A DNA stretch of 64,000 bases from Schistosoma haematobium (taxonomy: Eukaryota; Platyhelminthes; Trematoda; Strigeidida; Schistosomatidae), in the NCBI RefSeq assembly GCF_000699445.3, contig NC_067198.1, positions 8,678,801 to 8,742,800 on the forward strand. The letters run 5' to 3'. The position numbers and the translations under genes are program-made. This document shows, in pieces, positions 22,726-35,416 of the stretch (positions within the stretch are counted from its first letter, which is position 1; each line of letters begins with the position of its first letter). Under the pieces are notes generated by a model, which ran no database searches, was not told the origin of the DNA, and saw only the letters and a list, made by a program, of their open reading frames with translations.

Positions 22726-23690
22726 CAAATCCAAACCAACTTTCTTAGACAAGGTCATTTTAAGATCCACTAAATCTAAGGGTTTTTTTTAGAAATGTAC
22801 TGGAATTTAGTTAAGACTGAATGCATTTTGTTCAAAATAACAGGTTATCTGTCAGCAATTATTACTTGTTTTGATTATGATTCTTGTAATCATAAGTAAA
22901 TAACACAGTCAAATATATGATTTCTGTCAATAACACTGTAAATTAAAAAGTCATATCAAGTTATATATGGGTCTCAGTGGATTATACTTTATTCAGCATT
23001 CTTATTCTTTTCAAACACTTTCCATAATATTTAAACCTTTTGACTCCTAGTGTAGCCTGAACACTTTGATGAAAGCATAGTTATTGAACCATTATTAAAA
23101 GCTACTAATGGTTCATACCATAATTGCTACTGCTTTACAAAACCTAAAATGTAAACTAATTTTCTTAGTATGACCTTTTAGGAATTTAGGAAATTAGTAG
23201 CTTTCTTGACATTAAGCTGGGATTTACATTGGAGTGAATATGTTTCAAGGGAAAGATCTGTTTTAGAATTAAATCGGCCAAGATGATACTTGAATCTTTC
23301 AATGAATTTTAATATAAGTTGAAGTGTAGTAGAACGAACAATCCACTTGGTTTTCTATCTCTTTCTTTCTCTCTCTCTCTAAAGAAAACTCATCTAAATA
23401 AAAATGTTTTTTCGAGGATATAATTTTTTACTGTTTCACAAGAACAAGATAAAATATAATATTGCATTAGTTTCATATCACTTCTCAAATGATCTGATTG
23501 GTAAAGTCTGTTTAAAATTAAAAAGAAATAACTGAGTTTTGTTTTGTGCATCAAATAAATTCCCATCTAAACTGCATTATATTTTAGTTTTACCTCCTTA
23601 TAATTTGAAATAATTATTTGCATAAAACATTGATTAATTAACAAAGGTAATCAAAATATGATGTAAAATATAATTTAACACGTAATATAA
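22726..23690. other. No gene recognised
   Basis: AT-rich non-coding sequence with a short CT-rich run (23360-23382). Confidence 0.5.
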
Positions 23691-23694
23691 CACA

Positions 23695-24200
23695 TAAATA
23701 TTGTAGCTAAGGGTTACCGAATAAACATGTGCAACACAAGTCAATTGATTTGTGTGTAGGCTGTGATACTGCTCGAGTGTTCAGACCGAAGCAGGTGGTT
23801 TTCTTAGGGGACCATACCCGGAGTCTTTGACCTATAGGTCTTATCCATAGGACAGTAGAGTAACGTCAGCAGATTCAGTTCCATGGTAGCCGATGACTAA
23901 TAATTGGTTCATACGCCATTTGTTCCTTCAGGATAGTGTAGCTCATGTGCACTATTGGTTTGGAATTAAGGTTTTTTAACTCTCCCAGGTGGACTCTCTG
24001 TGCCCACCAACTTGGTTAAAGCGCCGGTATTCAATTTTCGTCCTCTCAATTTGGTAAACAATACCCCGTTTGAGAGAAGGCGGCGAGTAAGACTTCCGTG
24101 GCGTTAGCTGTATACACGTTACTATGTGAGAGCATTTTCAGAGGGAGAGTGGCCTTTCTCCACCCTTGGCCGTAGCAGAGCATTCAAGGGTATAATAATG
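23695..24200 (-). mobile_element. Family C repeat (probable 3' end of a non-LTR retrotransposon)
   Basis: It aligns by eye along its whole length with 50755-51195 (same strand) and with 32195-32765 (opposite strand). On the minus strand a translated frame shows conserved words shared with the copy at 32216-32449 (NAL..PRV, S.NALT..RVY, RLL..GVL.TK..GRK). This suggests decayed coding sequence rather than a non-coding SINE. The 3' tail of this copy lies near 23690 and is weak. Confidence 0.65.
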
Positions 24201-24553
24201 AATTTGGCTTAATTTTAAAGAAAATTTCCGCTTAACTATTCATCAACTTCATTATCATGATCTTTTAACTTATTTAATTTATAAATCTGTATTGTATTAT
24301 TATTATATGATGTGATAGTTAACATGAAGAATTGACCTTAGGATAAACAATACTTGAAAACTAGATCAAGTTGGAATTCATATTATTTAACTTGACTCTA
24401 ATTTCTGATAAAGAAAATTTCATTCTGTCTATTAAATTGAATCATTATTACCATTTCTATTATCTTTCGTTTTCTTTTTTTCTGTTCTTATCTATATTTT
24501 CATATTTGTAAAAACATTTTATACATCAGTCAAGTTAATGTTTATGACTGATG

Positions 24554-24606
<53 letters not shown>

Positions 24607-25085
24607 TAATAATTGGATTTGATCTGTTTATTCAACCTTTAAATGTTTATCGCCAATTACTGTTTATTCATTAGTTAACTTAAACAATAACATTCAATTT
24701 GTCAATTAGTTTGGATAGTAATAATTTTGTTTTAATCATAGTTTTGTTTTAGAAGGATTTTCTATTTGGTAATATGTCTTTCAATTAATGAATAAACACA
24801 AAAGTAAATAAGAAGCACATAAAAAAAGATGAATTAAGGTCATGATATGAGAACAAACAGTAAATTGGTTTATAGTAATTGACATCATAGTAATGATAAT
24901 ATTGCCAATAGCTTCAGAACATATATGAAAAATAAGTCAGATGAAGCAATATTTAGGATATAGTGATTGTGACTAGATATTACGTTTGAAATGTACATTT
25001 CGTCTTGTTTCGGATTCTACAACTGAATATACGTACATCACACTAGTGAAGTACAGTTTGATACTCGAAGCCTCTTCCTTTCAGT
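24201..25085. other. No gene recognised
   Basis: AT-rich non-coding sequence containing a pure (TA)n tract at 24556-24604. Confidence 0.5.
24556..24604. repeat. (TA)n microsatellite
   Basis: A 49-base pure TA repeat. Confidence 0.95.
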
Positions 25086-25089
25086 TCAA

Positions 25090-25265
25090 ATACAAACGGG
25101 TCATACAATAGGCTGTTGAGTCCAGACTGTAACTTATTTGTTCAACGAGTACAATGTATATGAATATCAACTCTGGGATGTAGGTACATCTAGATGATGA
25201 GTCCCAAAATGGAATTAGATGCGCGTCTTTTATTCCACTATTAGCCACCATTCATCTCTGCGTAT
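25090..25265 (+). mobile_element. SMα-type (family A) retroposon, decayed
   Basis: 'gaatatcaactctgggatgtagg' is followed by 'tagatgatgagtcccaaaatgg', 'gatgcgcgtc' and 'attccactattagccacc'. The core CTGACGA has become AGATGATGA and the GAAA strand is lost. Confidence 0.7.
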
Positions 25266-25394
25266 AATTATTGTTATGGTCTTAAATTATTGTATTATTA
25301 ATATCTATATCTGAATTTCGATCAATCTTTGTTAGTATTTATGCATATTGTGTGAAGTTTCTGAATACAGCCATTATATCACAAGTTATTTGGA

Positions 25395-25530
25395 GTAGAG
25401 GAACTCACTAGCTCACAGTACAACTTGTCAGGATTTCGGAACAAAATAGAAATTGGGTTCAAGTTTCACTATGAATACCACTTACAGGTTGTAAGTATAT
25501 CCAGATAATCAGCCTACGACTAACCATTGT
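25395..25530 (+). mobile_element. SMα-type (family A) retroposon, 5' part, decayed
   Basis: 'actagctcacagtacaact', a B-box-like 'gggttcaagttt', 'gaataccact' and 'gtatatccagataatcag' follow the family A order and end within the ribozyme. Confidence 0.5.
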
Positions 25531-25929
25531 CTCATTATTTTAAATAGGTTTTAACGTAATGACAATGTTGAAACAATCCACAGAGAATCCATATATTCCA
25601 ACGCTGGTTGATCAAAAATGAGATAATTCAAATTCCTACAAATATTGACTCAACTTTTCATGTTTGCTTTAAAAATTCAGTATATTTCATGAATATTTAA
25701 GCAGATAATTACTATATCGATTGATTCATATGTGAAATACATTACTGTTATAAAGCCTTTGTGACAAAAATTTAAAAGATTTGAGTTTACTTAGTTTAGG
25801 TATTTCAACAGGGAACAATCGGTTTATGCAGTAAACTAAGTCATTGAAATGGATTTACAAATATTTATGTCAATAATTTTGATGTGATGAAAACAATGAA
25901 AACAAACATAGCATTGTTTAAATTTTTAT

Positions 25930-26125
25930 CGAGATCATGAACCTATCACCAATAGGTCACTACTAAAAACCCGGAGGCCTTGGACTACCGTTTCGTCCTT
26001 ATATGAGACTCCTCGACAGTGCGCATCCACAATCCTGCATGGGGTACTCGAAAGCAGGATGCATGCTGCTGACGAGTCGGTTCATGATCTCAATGAAAAT
26101 CAACAATCTCCACAACTTTATACTG
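25930..26125 (-). mobile_element. Family B retroposon with internal deletion
   Basis: The terminus, 'ggactaccgtttcgtcc', 'gagactcctcgacagtgcgc' and part of the B-box flank are followed from about 26080 by the inverted terminal segment (ttcatgatctcaatg, then caacaatctccacaac). The head is deleted. Confidence 0.65.
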
Positions 26126-26640
26126 ACAAATATTTATCATTAAGTAACTTACTTTGACAAGATACTTTCACATTACTCTTTCTGAAATAGATCAAAGTGA
26201 GAAGCTGGATTCTAGAATATTGTGTCACAAGTAATAGTATCGTTTGGTTTGGATTATCATAAGATAAACTAAAGGTAACATACACTGTAGGCGAACTTGA
26301 ACTAATTATAACGTTAAACATTCTTAAATATAAGATTTTTGATGTAAAATAGATTTATCGTTGTCATTAAAATGAAATGTCCTACTATTTTGATAGCTAT
26401 TTTTTTCATCAAACGTTTACTTAATTTGTTGTTCATATTTATTTTGAAATAAACATCTGTTCTTTTCTCATTGTCGTTGAAAAGGTAGAGATAAATAACT
26501 ACAAAAAATGATAGTCACAACTGGACATATAAGAGATAATCTGTGTCCAACTATAATATTAAAGTAAGTTGAAACAAGTTTATCGATTTGACTAATGAGA
26601 ACATCATCATAAAAATAGAATGATGTAAATATTGTATATA
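26126..26640. other. No gene recognised
   Basis: AT-rich non-coding sequence. Short minus-strand frames here lack any family signal. Confidence 0.5.
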
Positions 26641-26644
26641 TACT

Positions 26645-27035
26645 TGTATCAGAAGGGGCTCTGCGCATATGCTCACTAATGACTGGCTTCATGAGGTATT
26701 TCATGGAGTTTAGTGATAAAAAGTAACCAATGGAGTTCAACTGCGTCTGTTGTAAGATAGTAACTCACTGAAGACAATGGTGGATGTGTCGCTCAATTTG
26801 GTGGATTATTTGAATTTGCGCATTAACACCGTTGGATGCGGGTCAGCTCAATGGTCTAATGGTTAAGCGCTTGCGGGCGGGACTGATAGGTCCTGGTTTC
26901 AAATCTTGCGTGTCGGGATCGTGGGTGCGCACTGCTGAGGAGTCCGACAATAGAACGAAACGGTCGTCCAGTGCTTCTAAGTTTTCCATGGTGGTTTTTC
27001 TTCAAATGACTCATTATCTCAACTACTAAAATAAG
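26645..27035 (+). mobile_element. Family B retroposon, complete plus-strand copy
   Basis: It contains the upstream module (tatgctcactaatgactggc, then gtaagatagtaactcactg), the linker (cattaacaccgttggatg), the tRNA-like head (gtcagctcaatggtctaatgg, B-box remnant ggtttcaaatc), an intact-core hammerhead and the terminus (gactcattatctcaactact). It is the best template in the window for defining the unit. Confidence 0.85.
26929..26974 (+). ncRNA. Family B hammerhead ribozyme, intact core
   Basis: Helix I pairs GCACTG (26929-26934) with CAGTGC (26969-26974), six Watson-Crick pairs. CTGAGGA is at 26935-26941, GAAA at 26957-26960 and the cleavage triplet GTC at 26966-26968. Helix III is the short ACG/CGT hairpin. 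Stem II (GTCCGACAATAGAAC) is imperfect. All conserved core positions fit a type I hammerhead, so self-cleavage after 26968 is predicted but not shown. Confidence 0.75.
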
Positions 27036-27109
27036 TATATATTTTTAATTGTGTTAATAGAATGATTTCAGTAATATTTGTCATATACATTTATTTCATA
27101 TTTATTAGT

Positions 27110-27260
27110 AGGCCTCGGTAGGCTTGTGGATATGTGTTGTTAAAGTATCAAATACTAGAAAGAAATAGGTGTCCAGTGCTTTAAGGTTTTTAATAATTAT
27201 CTAAATTATATCAGTTTATGATCTCAATAACATTCAGAAATCTTTACAATCTTCCACACT
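27110..27260 (+). mobile_element. Family B retroposon, 3' half, strongly decayed
   Basis: 'ggtgtccagtgctttaaggttttt', 'tatgatctcaataac' and 'tacaatcttccacac' follow the order of the family B 3' half. Confidence 0.45.
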
Positions 27261-27723
27261 TTTAGTAAAATTAATCGAAATTAAGGTGGTTTATTTTTAA
27301 AGAGCAGGTTCTGGAAAGGTTCTTATTGAAATGTATCTGATATTTTAGCTACCCATATAAAAAAATTTGTTGATTTCCTCGTTCCTATTTTTCTGAATTC
27401 TTCTCATTGTTAACATTGTTATAATCAAAAATGTTTGTAATGAAAATTCTTAAATAACATTTACATTCTATTTCGACTTTCCAGTTTGTGACAATCTTAT
27501 TTAGTCTCTTCATCCAAAGAATCGTATATTTCTCAACTTTTCATAATATCTACTGATTCTATGACTATATACTCAAGGGTATTTGGTTAAATTCACTTCA
27601 TTGCTGTTCAAACAAAAGTATGATATGATTATTTACTTGTAACAACATGAATACATATGTTTGTGTAGCTTTTTAAATGAAGTCAGTGGGACAGATTTCA
27701 TCGATAAATTAATCTTATGACTA

Positions 27724-27724
<1 letters not shown>

Positions 27725-27770
<46 letters not shown>
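27725..27770. repeat. (TA)n microsatellite
   Basis: About 46 bases of pure TA repeat. It creates an artefactual Ile/Tyr open frame at 27717-27941. Confidence 0.95.
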
Positions 27771-27773
<3 letters not shown>

Positions 27774-29139
27774 GCTCAAAGTCAAACAAAAGTCATTGAG
27801 TCTATGTTTCCATACTTTTTTTTCGTTTTTTTTCTTTACTTACATTTGAAAGTTGTTTCCCTTTTTAAAATATTTTTCAATAAAAATGACAAATTACTTT
27901 TAAACATTATTCGAAAAAAAGGAAGATTTATTTATAAATAAAATACATTAAGGGTGGTGAATAAAAAGAAATATTTATGTTAAAATTGCAGGGGTGACAT
28001 TATGCGTGAGTATAAATCATTCTCTCTCACTCTCTTCATTGAAACAAAAATTCAGATTAGACTAGAAGTGAATTCATTACAGTCGAATGGATAATATTCT
28101 TTGAATGGTAACTAAAGCTAAACTTTAGTTATCTATAAATAAACCGTTAACTGTTTTGTCATTTTAGTTTAGATCACAGTTGTCGATCTTAACATTTTGT
28201 ATAGATTACATACAAAGGTTGAAGATTAATGGAAGTATAATGAAAAACTACAAAACATGTTGTATCACTATCAAAAGTTGGGGATTGTCATGTTTCATGT
28301 TATTTGAACCTGTCAGTTGGATCTATTTGTATCCTAGTGTTCGCGAGTTTTAAGTAATACGAAACGCGAATTCGAGATGTCACTGCTACTCACTATACAT
28401 CTTTAATTAAAATTCATGCATAAGTATCCATGATGAAGAAAACCACGCTGGATGCACATACGCCTAAAGAGTTTGACCGATTGTAAACCTTAACGTTAAT
28501 GAAGGAAGTGTAGACACATCTGCAGATCAAGTTGCATTACGTTCCCATTCACTGGGTCTTATAAAATCACTCTAGTTTTAGATATACAACATTTAAAAAG
28601 GATCAGCAGGCTACATCTGAACTAGGGTTTTTGATATTCTGGAGCTTAAACAGTTTTAGTGAAGTGAAAGTTAAATACTTTCTTCAAGTTCTAAGTTCTT
28701 GGATAAATAGACTTATTATTGTTGTTCTTAACTTTCCTTAATAGGTATATGTAATAGTGCCAGTCAAAACCAGATGTTACGAGAGAGAGATATTTTCCTA
28801 GTTTGATGCTTCTCAGAAGCGTACGTTTGTGATTTATCGCCAGATCAAGCCCAGAACATTCAGGTCATGAGGCTAGTCTGTCTTATTTATACCAATGTGT
28901 CAAGATGTGAATAAAACTAGCTGGATTTTGGGCTCCAAAATCACAGATTAGACCACGGATCAGGCGATAGTTGTTTGTTATTGTGACCCTTTAAAATGAC
29001 AAATCTTTACAATCAACCAAGTGAAAGTACATTCTTTATTCATCCATTACTTCACGTGTAGACCTGAACAAACATTGTTCGTCTAAGACGTAAGGTGACA
29101 TAATAATGAATTTATGTGTGATGCAATCGTCAATGACCA
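27771..29139. other. No gene recognised
   Basis: AT-rich non-coding sequence apart from an SMα scrap at 28345-28415 (AATACGAAACGCGAATTC, then 'cactgctactcactatacatc'). Confidence 0.45.
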
Positions 29140-29310
29140 TCTGGACTCAGTAGACCTGAGGACAGCCCATTAGCGTTTGGAGAGAAAAGCTTTGGGTTCG
29201 AGTCCCGATGTGAACGTCAACGATGAGATGAAAGTCCATCTGGCTAACGAATAACAAATAGAAGGAAGCGTGAATCCTATATTCTATTGTTAACCACTAG
29301 TCAACTTTGC
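29140..29310 (+). mobile_element. SMα-type (family A) retroposon
   Basis: It has the head 'ggactcagtagacctgagg', an intact B box 'GGGTTCGAGTCCC' near 29191-29203, 'gtgaacgtcaacgatgag', a damaged hammerhead (CTGGCTAACGAATAAC) and the tail 'attctattgttaaccac'. Confidence 0.75.
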
Positions 29311-29414
29311 TTAAAAGTGTATTCTTAATCGTTCTAGAGGTTTGATTTTCTCAATTTCTTCACTTATCTTCATTTTTATTCTCATGACGGCTTTATCAAT
29401 TACGTGGGAGATTT

Positions 29415-29630
29415 AGTCGACAACTAAATTTGTGTTCACTTGGTGTTGTTTGCTTGTATCTTCCCGTTGTTATTTATGACTACAATTGATCAGTCTCTTG
29501 TTGGAGTGTGTGCATCCTGCGCGGACTGCCTCGATATTGCCTGAAGTCACAAGCTTTATAAGCAAAGATGGATAGTGACTAGCAGTGGAACCCAGGACGC
29601 GCGTTTTGTTTGTGATTTTTGAACTCCAAT
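29415..29630 (-). mobile_element. SMα-type (family A) retroposon
   Basis: In reverse the family A tail is well kept (ttcacttggtgttgtttgc, then gactacaattgatcagtc, then gcctcgatattgcc). It is followed by 'gactagcagtggaacccagg' and the ribozyme 3' strand 'acgcgcgttttg'. The 5' core strand is lost. Confidence 0.8.
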
Positions 29631-29639
29631 TTATTAATC

Positions 29640-32194
29640 GTAAATTTACACAGTCTTATAATAAACACTTTTTATTATATGTTACAGGTAAACACTGTTC
29701 AAATAGGTATCCATATAAAGGTTGGACTTGATAGCTTCAAATAAATTGAGAATTGGGTAGAGAGTCAGTAATAAATGTATTTTTATTATATCCCAATGAA
29801 CATAAAAAATTGTATTTCTGACATTTCGTGACCTAATGTAAACTGCGTCTTTAGAGTAAATAAATAACCGTTAATAAATTAACACCAGTTCATATCGTAC
29901 AACGGAAATAATGCAAAATACTTTTTATACACATAGTACCGTTTATCATTTTGATAAGAACAAGAATAGAGATTCTAGCGGAATAGGATGTATTCTTTTT
30001 ATTTAGTTGGTTCTCGTTAGTTCATTACAAACCGTGATATTTAAATTCATAAATAAGCACAAAAATTACTGAAAATGTTCTATATGATATGGTTGATAAA
30101 CACTGAAACCAATGAGTAAAACTAAAGCCTGATTGGAAATTTATTGAAAACTAGAGATAACTTCAAAGGTGTTTTAGCTTAGTTTGCGTCTGCTGAGGAA
30201 AGAACATACTGTGAAAAGAACCCAATAATACCTTCAAATCTTACTTTAAATGCAAGATCTTTTTAGGTAACTGAATTTGTCGAACCAACCTTTTATTATC
30301 TATATTGTAAAGCATTTGTAGAAAACGCATTTATGAAATGTACAGAACTAAAATTGTGAAACAAGCATTTTCGAATAGTTTTTCATTATAATGAACGTTT
30401 ATTTATCCTACTGGGATAGTTTTCATTGGCTGTAAAGGCTTAGCAGTAACAAGTAATTTTACAAACAAAGTTTTGATATTGTTTCATCATATTCAAAACA
30501 GTATGGGAAATAAAACAGGTATGCCGATTATACAGACGATGTTACCCAAGATAGTTATTTAGATAAAATAATATCGTACAAAGAAAAAAAAAGGAGTCAT
30601 ATGGCTATAATACTGCTAATTAAGAGCCAAATTGAAAAACACTATTAAAACAGAATATTGTCATCAAACGTTATAGTTGAGCTAAAATTAACGTAACAAA
30701 CACAAATGACAAAACACTGATATCCAATAAGTTATGGATGAACAACAGCACAATTCAACCTTAAAAATAACAATCATTTATTTCATCTATATTTTTTGAC
30801 AATTTTCACGTAAATTTACGGACAAACTTCTAACTACCAACACATAAATATTAATTCTAGATATTCTGTAACCCTTATCCATTACCTCTGGTGGATAACC
30901 GTCATACAATCGACATGGTTAAATTACACTGGTGTAGCTCCTGGCGTTCTAGTCAGAAGCTGTCAACAGTACAGTTGAAGTATGAAGTATTAGACGGTTA
31001 TCCTTTAAAGTCAGCCGAGATCATTTCGCGATCTAAACGATGAAAATTCTAGTATCTTCACAAATCTCATTATACTAAAGTCAGTGATATCTACGTATTA
31101 TGATAGATACATTTATAAATTTATTTAAAAAACAACAATAAACGTCTAAAAGAAGCACAACTCACTCAATTCATCGTTTCACTGTCATAAAACAAAATAT
31201 GTAGGATTTTAGACAACAAGTCAATAAATAGGTCATATAATTAATAAATTCAGTATTAATAATCCTTTAACTGGAACACTCCGTAACCAAAATATCTCAT
31301 TGTTGCATTCATCAAAAATGACTCTATCAGATACTTGAGACCATTGGAAATTATTTCATCTCCTGTTCAAAATAGCTAGTAATAATGTTGATAATGATTT
31401 CTTTGATAAGAATGACCATAAAACCAAGTTTACAACTTGCTATTCTGTTTTGAAACGAAAAAAATTAATAACCTACCATTATTTTTGTTGTTGTTTATTT
31501 TATTATTTTCACTTTTTACTTCATGTCATTCGTTTCTGTTGTGCTTTTCAAAATGTTTTCTTTGTTCGTTTGTGTGTGTGTGTGTACGTAAGTATGTACG
31601 TCTGTATGTATGTGAAGAAGATATTTGTCAGTGGTTTGAATGGTTGAGCGAATGTCCTATTTCATTGTTGAACTATCGTTAACAACTTGATAAGAACGTT
31701 TATATTAATAATAATCATACTATTATTATTGCTATTTAGCAGTTCATCCTTTTTTGTTATTATCCAATTTTAAAATTAATTGCTTTGTTGACAGTTTAAT
31801 TCTTCTCTGTTCACTTTGCTTCTTTATTGAGAATATTTTCAAATATATGTACAAAATAAAAAACAAATTTTCGCATTTTAATAAATTTTATATTATTGTT
31901 ATGTAGTAGTATAGTGGTATGACTTACTACATCATAGAATTTGATGCGGTTTTAACTAAACCTCTGAACTGGCTTGGTATATTCTATACGTCAGTACATG
32001 TGAGTGGATATTGTAACCTGTGAGTTGCAATTGAAATGGCAACTTATCAATAATACTGAACGAAAACTGATTTATGCTCCTCTATTTGGCTAAGGTCGCA
32101 CATAGTTAAAATCCTAAACTTCGGTTAAGCTAAATAACCACTGAAATACTGAAAGAATTGGGAAATTGTCTGTCACTTTGTAGCCGTTTCACTT
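29640..32194. other. No gene recognised
   Basis: AT-rich non-coding sequence. Overlapping short frames at 31437-31682 are low-complexity (GT and TATG runs) and are rejected as genes. Confidence 0.5.
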
Positions 32195-32765
32195 CAGTTT
32201 ACTTGATAAAAATAGGTGTATGAATGGCTTAAACACCAAGAGACCCCAAATGCCCTGGTACAGCCGAGAGTTGGGAGAATCAGTTCTTCCTCTCGAAATG
32301 CTCTCACATGGCCACGCGTATACATCCACTTCCAGGGAAGTCCTACCCACCGCCTTCTGGCGACGGGGGTGTTGCTTACGAAATTCATAGGACGAAAAGT
32401 GAGTGTCCAGCGCTTTAACCAGGTTGATGGACACGACGGATTCACCTAGGGTAGTCGGAAAACCCTCATTACAAATCTATGGTGCACATCGGCTTCAGGA
32501 TCCTGAAGGAAAAAATGGCATATGAACCAATTGTTGGTCGCCAGCTACAATGGGAATGCATCTTCTGAAGCTACTCCATTGCCTCATGGATTGGATCTTA
32601 AGGTTGAAGGTTTCGGGTGTGGCCCCATAAGAAAACCACCTGATTCGGTTTGGGTAGTATCCCAGCCCTCAAGGAAATCGAACGATTTATGTAGCGCATA
32701 TTTGTTTGGTGTCGCTTTGTACCAATGTTTATGTGTTTAAATAAATCAATAAATAAATAAATAAA
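32195..32765 (+). mobile_element. Family C repeat with (TAAA) tail
   Basis: This is the best copy of family C. It runs from about 32195 to a 3' tail of TAAATAAATCAATAAATAAA type at 32737-32763, the mark of target-primed non-LTR elements. Its frames at 32216-32449 and 32522-32740 share conserved residues with the other two copies, the second ending in '.FG..LY..LCV' just before the tail. The family might be the 3' end of a non-LTR retrotransposon ORF plus UTR, but no RT motif is included, so the clade is unknown. Confidence 0.7.
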
Positions 32766-32767
32766 CT

Positions 32768-33075
32768 TTAAATAGTTGAGATCATGAGTCAATTGAAGAC
32801 CCGGTTTAACTCCACTGGTTACTGTTTCTCAATAGAACTCGAAGATATACCTCTTGAAGCCAGTTATTAGTGAGCATATATTGATTAGTATCAGAAGAGG
32901 TTTTGTTGAGATTATAGTTATTTCAGTAGTTGAGATCATGAATCAATTGAAGATAGATCACACTGGAAAACTTGGAAGCACTGGTCGGCTGTTTCATCCA
33001 ACTGTCAGACTTCTCAGCATTGCTTATCCACGACCTAGCCTCGCGGGACTCGAACGCAGTTGTTCTAGTGAGAAG
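32768..33075 (-). mobile_element. Family B mosaic, left part
   Basis: It starts right after the family C tail with a terminus, jumps to the upstream module (ccactggttactgtttctc), passes the junction segment (tatcagaagaggttttgttg) and enters a second terminus, a decayed hammerhead and a B box remnant near 33036-33050. The minus-strand arm breaks near 33070. Confidence 0.7.
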
Positions 33076-33412
33076 CAGTGATCAGTGGAATTCAACTGGG
33101 TCTCTTGTAAGATAGTAACTCACTGAAGACAGTGGTGGATGTGTCGCTCAATTTGGTGGATTATTTGAAGTTAGACATTAACACTGTTGGTTGCCGGTCA
33201 GCTCAGTGGTTTAGAGGTTAAGCGCTCGCGCGCAAGACCGATAGGTTCTGAGTTCGAATATCGTGAAGCAGGATCGTGGATGCGCACTGCTGAGGAGTTC
33301 CATGATCACTGTTCAATGCTTCCAGGTTTTCTATGGTGGTCTATCTTTAATGGACTCATGATCTCAACTACTGAAATTACCATAATATCTACAAAAACGC
33401 CTTCTGATTCAA
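33076..33412 (+). mobile_element. Family B mosaic, right part in opposite strand
   Basis: The upstream module, linker, head (cggtcagctcagtggtttag, GAGTTCGAATATC) and CTGAGGAG are present. The stem II 3' strand and GAAA are deleted ('gttccatgatcactgttcaatgc'). The copy ends with the terminal segment. It forms a fold-back with the preceding minus-strand part. Confidence 0.75.
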
Positions 33413-35416
33413 ATAAATAAACACTAAGTTTACTACAGTCAGCACATTGACATATCGAGATCCATATATGAAATTTACATGTGATACATCATCCATTCAT
33501 TTATTCATTCCTCAAAGTGAATTCTTTTAGAAAGAACTAAGTCGGTTACTCAGAATTATTTTTTCGTCCATTAATAAACAATCATTATAAAATTAATCCT
33601 TTCATAATTTATTTGATCAACTTTATATTCATCATAAAAATTTCAAATTATAAAAAAGTATTAAGTTTGACAATAAATGGGATTTAAGTCTTATAATGAG
33701 AAAAAACAAGAAAAAAACTATAAAAATGCTCATTTGTCTAATTTGAATTGTGTACCCTTTTTTTAAATCGAATAGTTTCTGTACAGAATTATGATTTTTC
33801 TTAAAAAATTTTTTTATTTTTTTTATTTTTTGCTTGATTAATAGACCGTTTTAATAGTTCTGTTTTTTCTAAGTGTATCTAACACAGATTGTCTAGTATA
33901 ATGAATACTATACATTTATATATGACAGGTTAACAGAGACTAGTAAATTAACTGGCTTTCAATTACAAATTAGATTAGTTGAAATGTTAACAAAAAAATA
34001 GTTTTTTTTATTTTCTTAATTTTGAAACTTTCCCTAATCCTTTACAAACATTTCTTCTTTACAGTTTTAAATACTTGATTGGAAATGACAGATTAGAGAA
34101 TATTTCTGTCTCCATATTATTAACGAGAATATTTTCTGTTTATTATTCGAAATCACAGTTTCCTTTTGCTTATTTTCTTAGTTTTCATTATCATTCCGTT
34201 TAGAGGTGGAAACATTTGAGATTTTTAAAACTCTCAAGATGATGTAACGAAGAATTATTAAGTATATGATTATCTTTTAATGATATAACAACCAATGTAT
34301 TGAATTTTTATGTTTCCAGTATTATGAGTTTTTGTTTTGACATATAAATAGTCTTCATATGATTCACCTTCATCAACTTATTATTAAGTGATAATTCACT
34401 TGTTGTTCAATTATATACTATTTTATATTGGGTAACATCATCGACTTCCTATTTACGATACGTTGTGGTCAAGTAATTAATATGTTTAATCCCATCAGTG
34501 TTTCGGTTACATTGATAGAGGGTTTTATCTAATGGCTGTGTTCTGACTTCTGACTGGTCGTCATGATAGTGGAGGGAAGTTAAGAGATTAATAGTCTTTT
34601 TATTGACCAAGCATGCAATCTAATTTTCAGTTGAGAGATATATTGATATCGACTCGACTTATAAGACCGTAGATAGATGACCAACAGAATAGAACAGTCA
34701 ACAGAAACGTAAACGACCATGAAGATGCGAAGAAATTCATACAGAAAGCAGTTCATTAGAATAAACTGATCTGTTATTATTGATTAATGAACAAAAGCTT
34801 TCTTTTACTTGAAGAATATTTTGATGATAATCTTTTATGAGACAATAGAAGTTTAATAATTAGAAAACTTAGCTTAGAAACATAAAACAGTTAGGATATG
34901 TAGGCTTTGTTTTTTTGTTTTGTTTTGTTTTGAGAAAGTGAGAAAATTAATTGAACCAACATGAAATAATATTAATAAAACAAACTTTATAATTACACCT
35001 GTTGCTTAGCAGAAAAATTAATAAATTTTCTGATCACTAGGGAAATAAATTAAGAAATTGTAAATATTTTAGTTAATTTATATTTCTGATCTACAAAAAC
35101 ACACATATAGACATATATGTAAAGGAACTATTCCCATATCAAAATATTGAGATAGCCATTTATTATGAAGAGATTGTAATAAAGAAACCTTGAAAAAGAA
35201 AAGAAAGTTTGTGCGTGTGTGTATAAAGTGGTTAAATCATATATCTATATAATTTTATTTTATGAATAATTTAGTTATATCATTGTATACACGTAGATTT
35301 TATCAACTGTTGACTATAATACAGTGTAGTTCTTTCGTACATTAAATAGTATATGAATTTCATTAGAAAAAATATTTTTATTTACTTTAATATTTGAGTG
35401 TTATTTTAATATTTTT
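33413..35416. other. No gene recognised
   Basis: Very AT-rich with T- and A-runs. A (TTTTG)n tract at 34910-34933 is the only simple repeat noted. Confidence 0.5.

Noticed and set aside
22549..22773. 74-codon ORF
   Set aside because: It covers a decayed family B retroposon and reads through its reversed tRNA-like head.
27717..27941. 74-codon ORF starting with an Ile/Tyr run
   Set aside because: Created by a (TA)n microsatellite and T-rich sequence.
31437..31682. Two overlapping ORFs of 65-81 codons
   Set aside because: They overlap in different frames over GT/TATG-rich low-complexity DNA and show no family signal.
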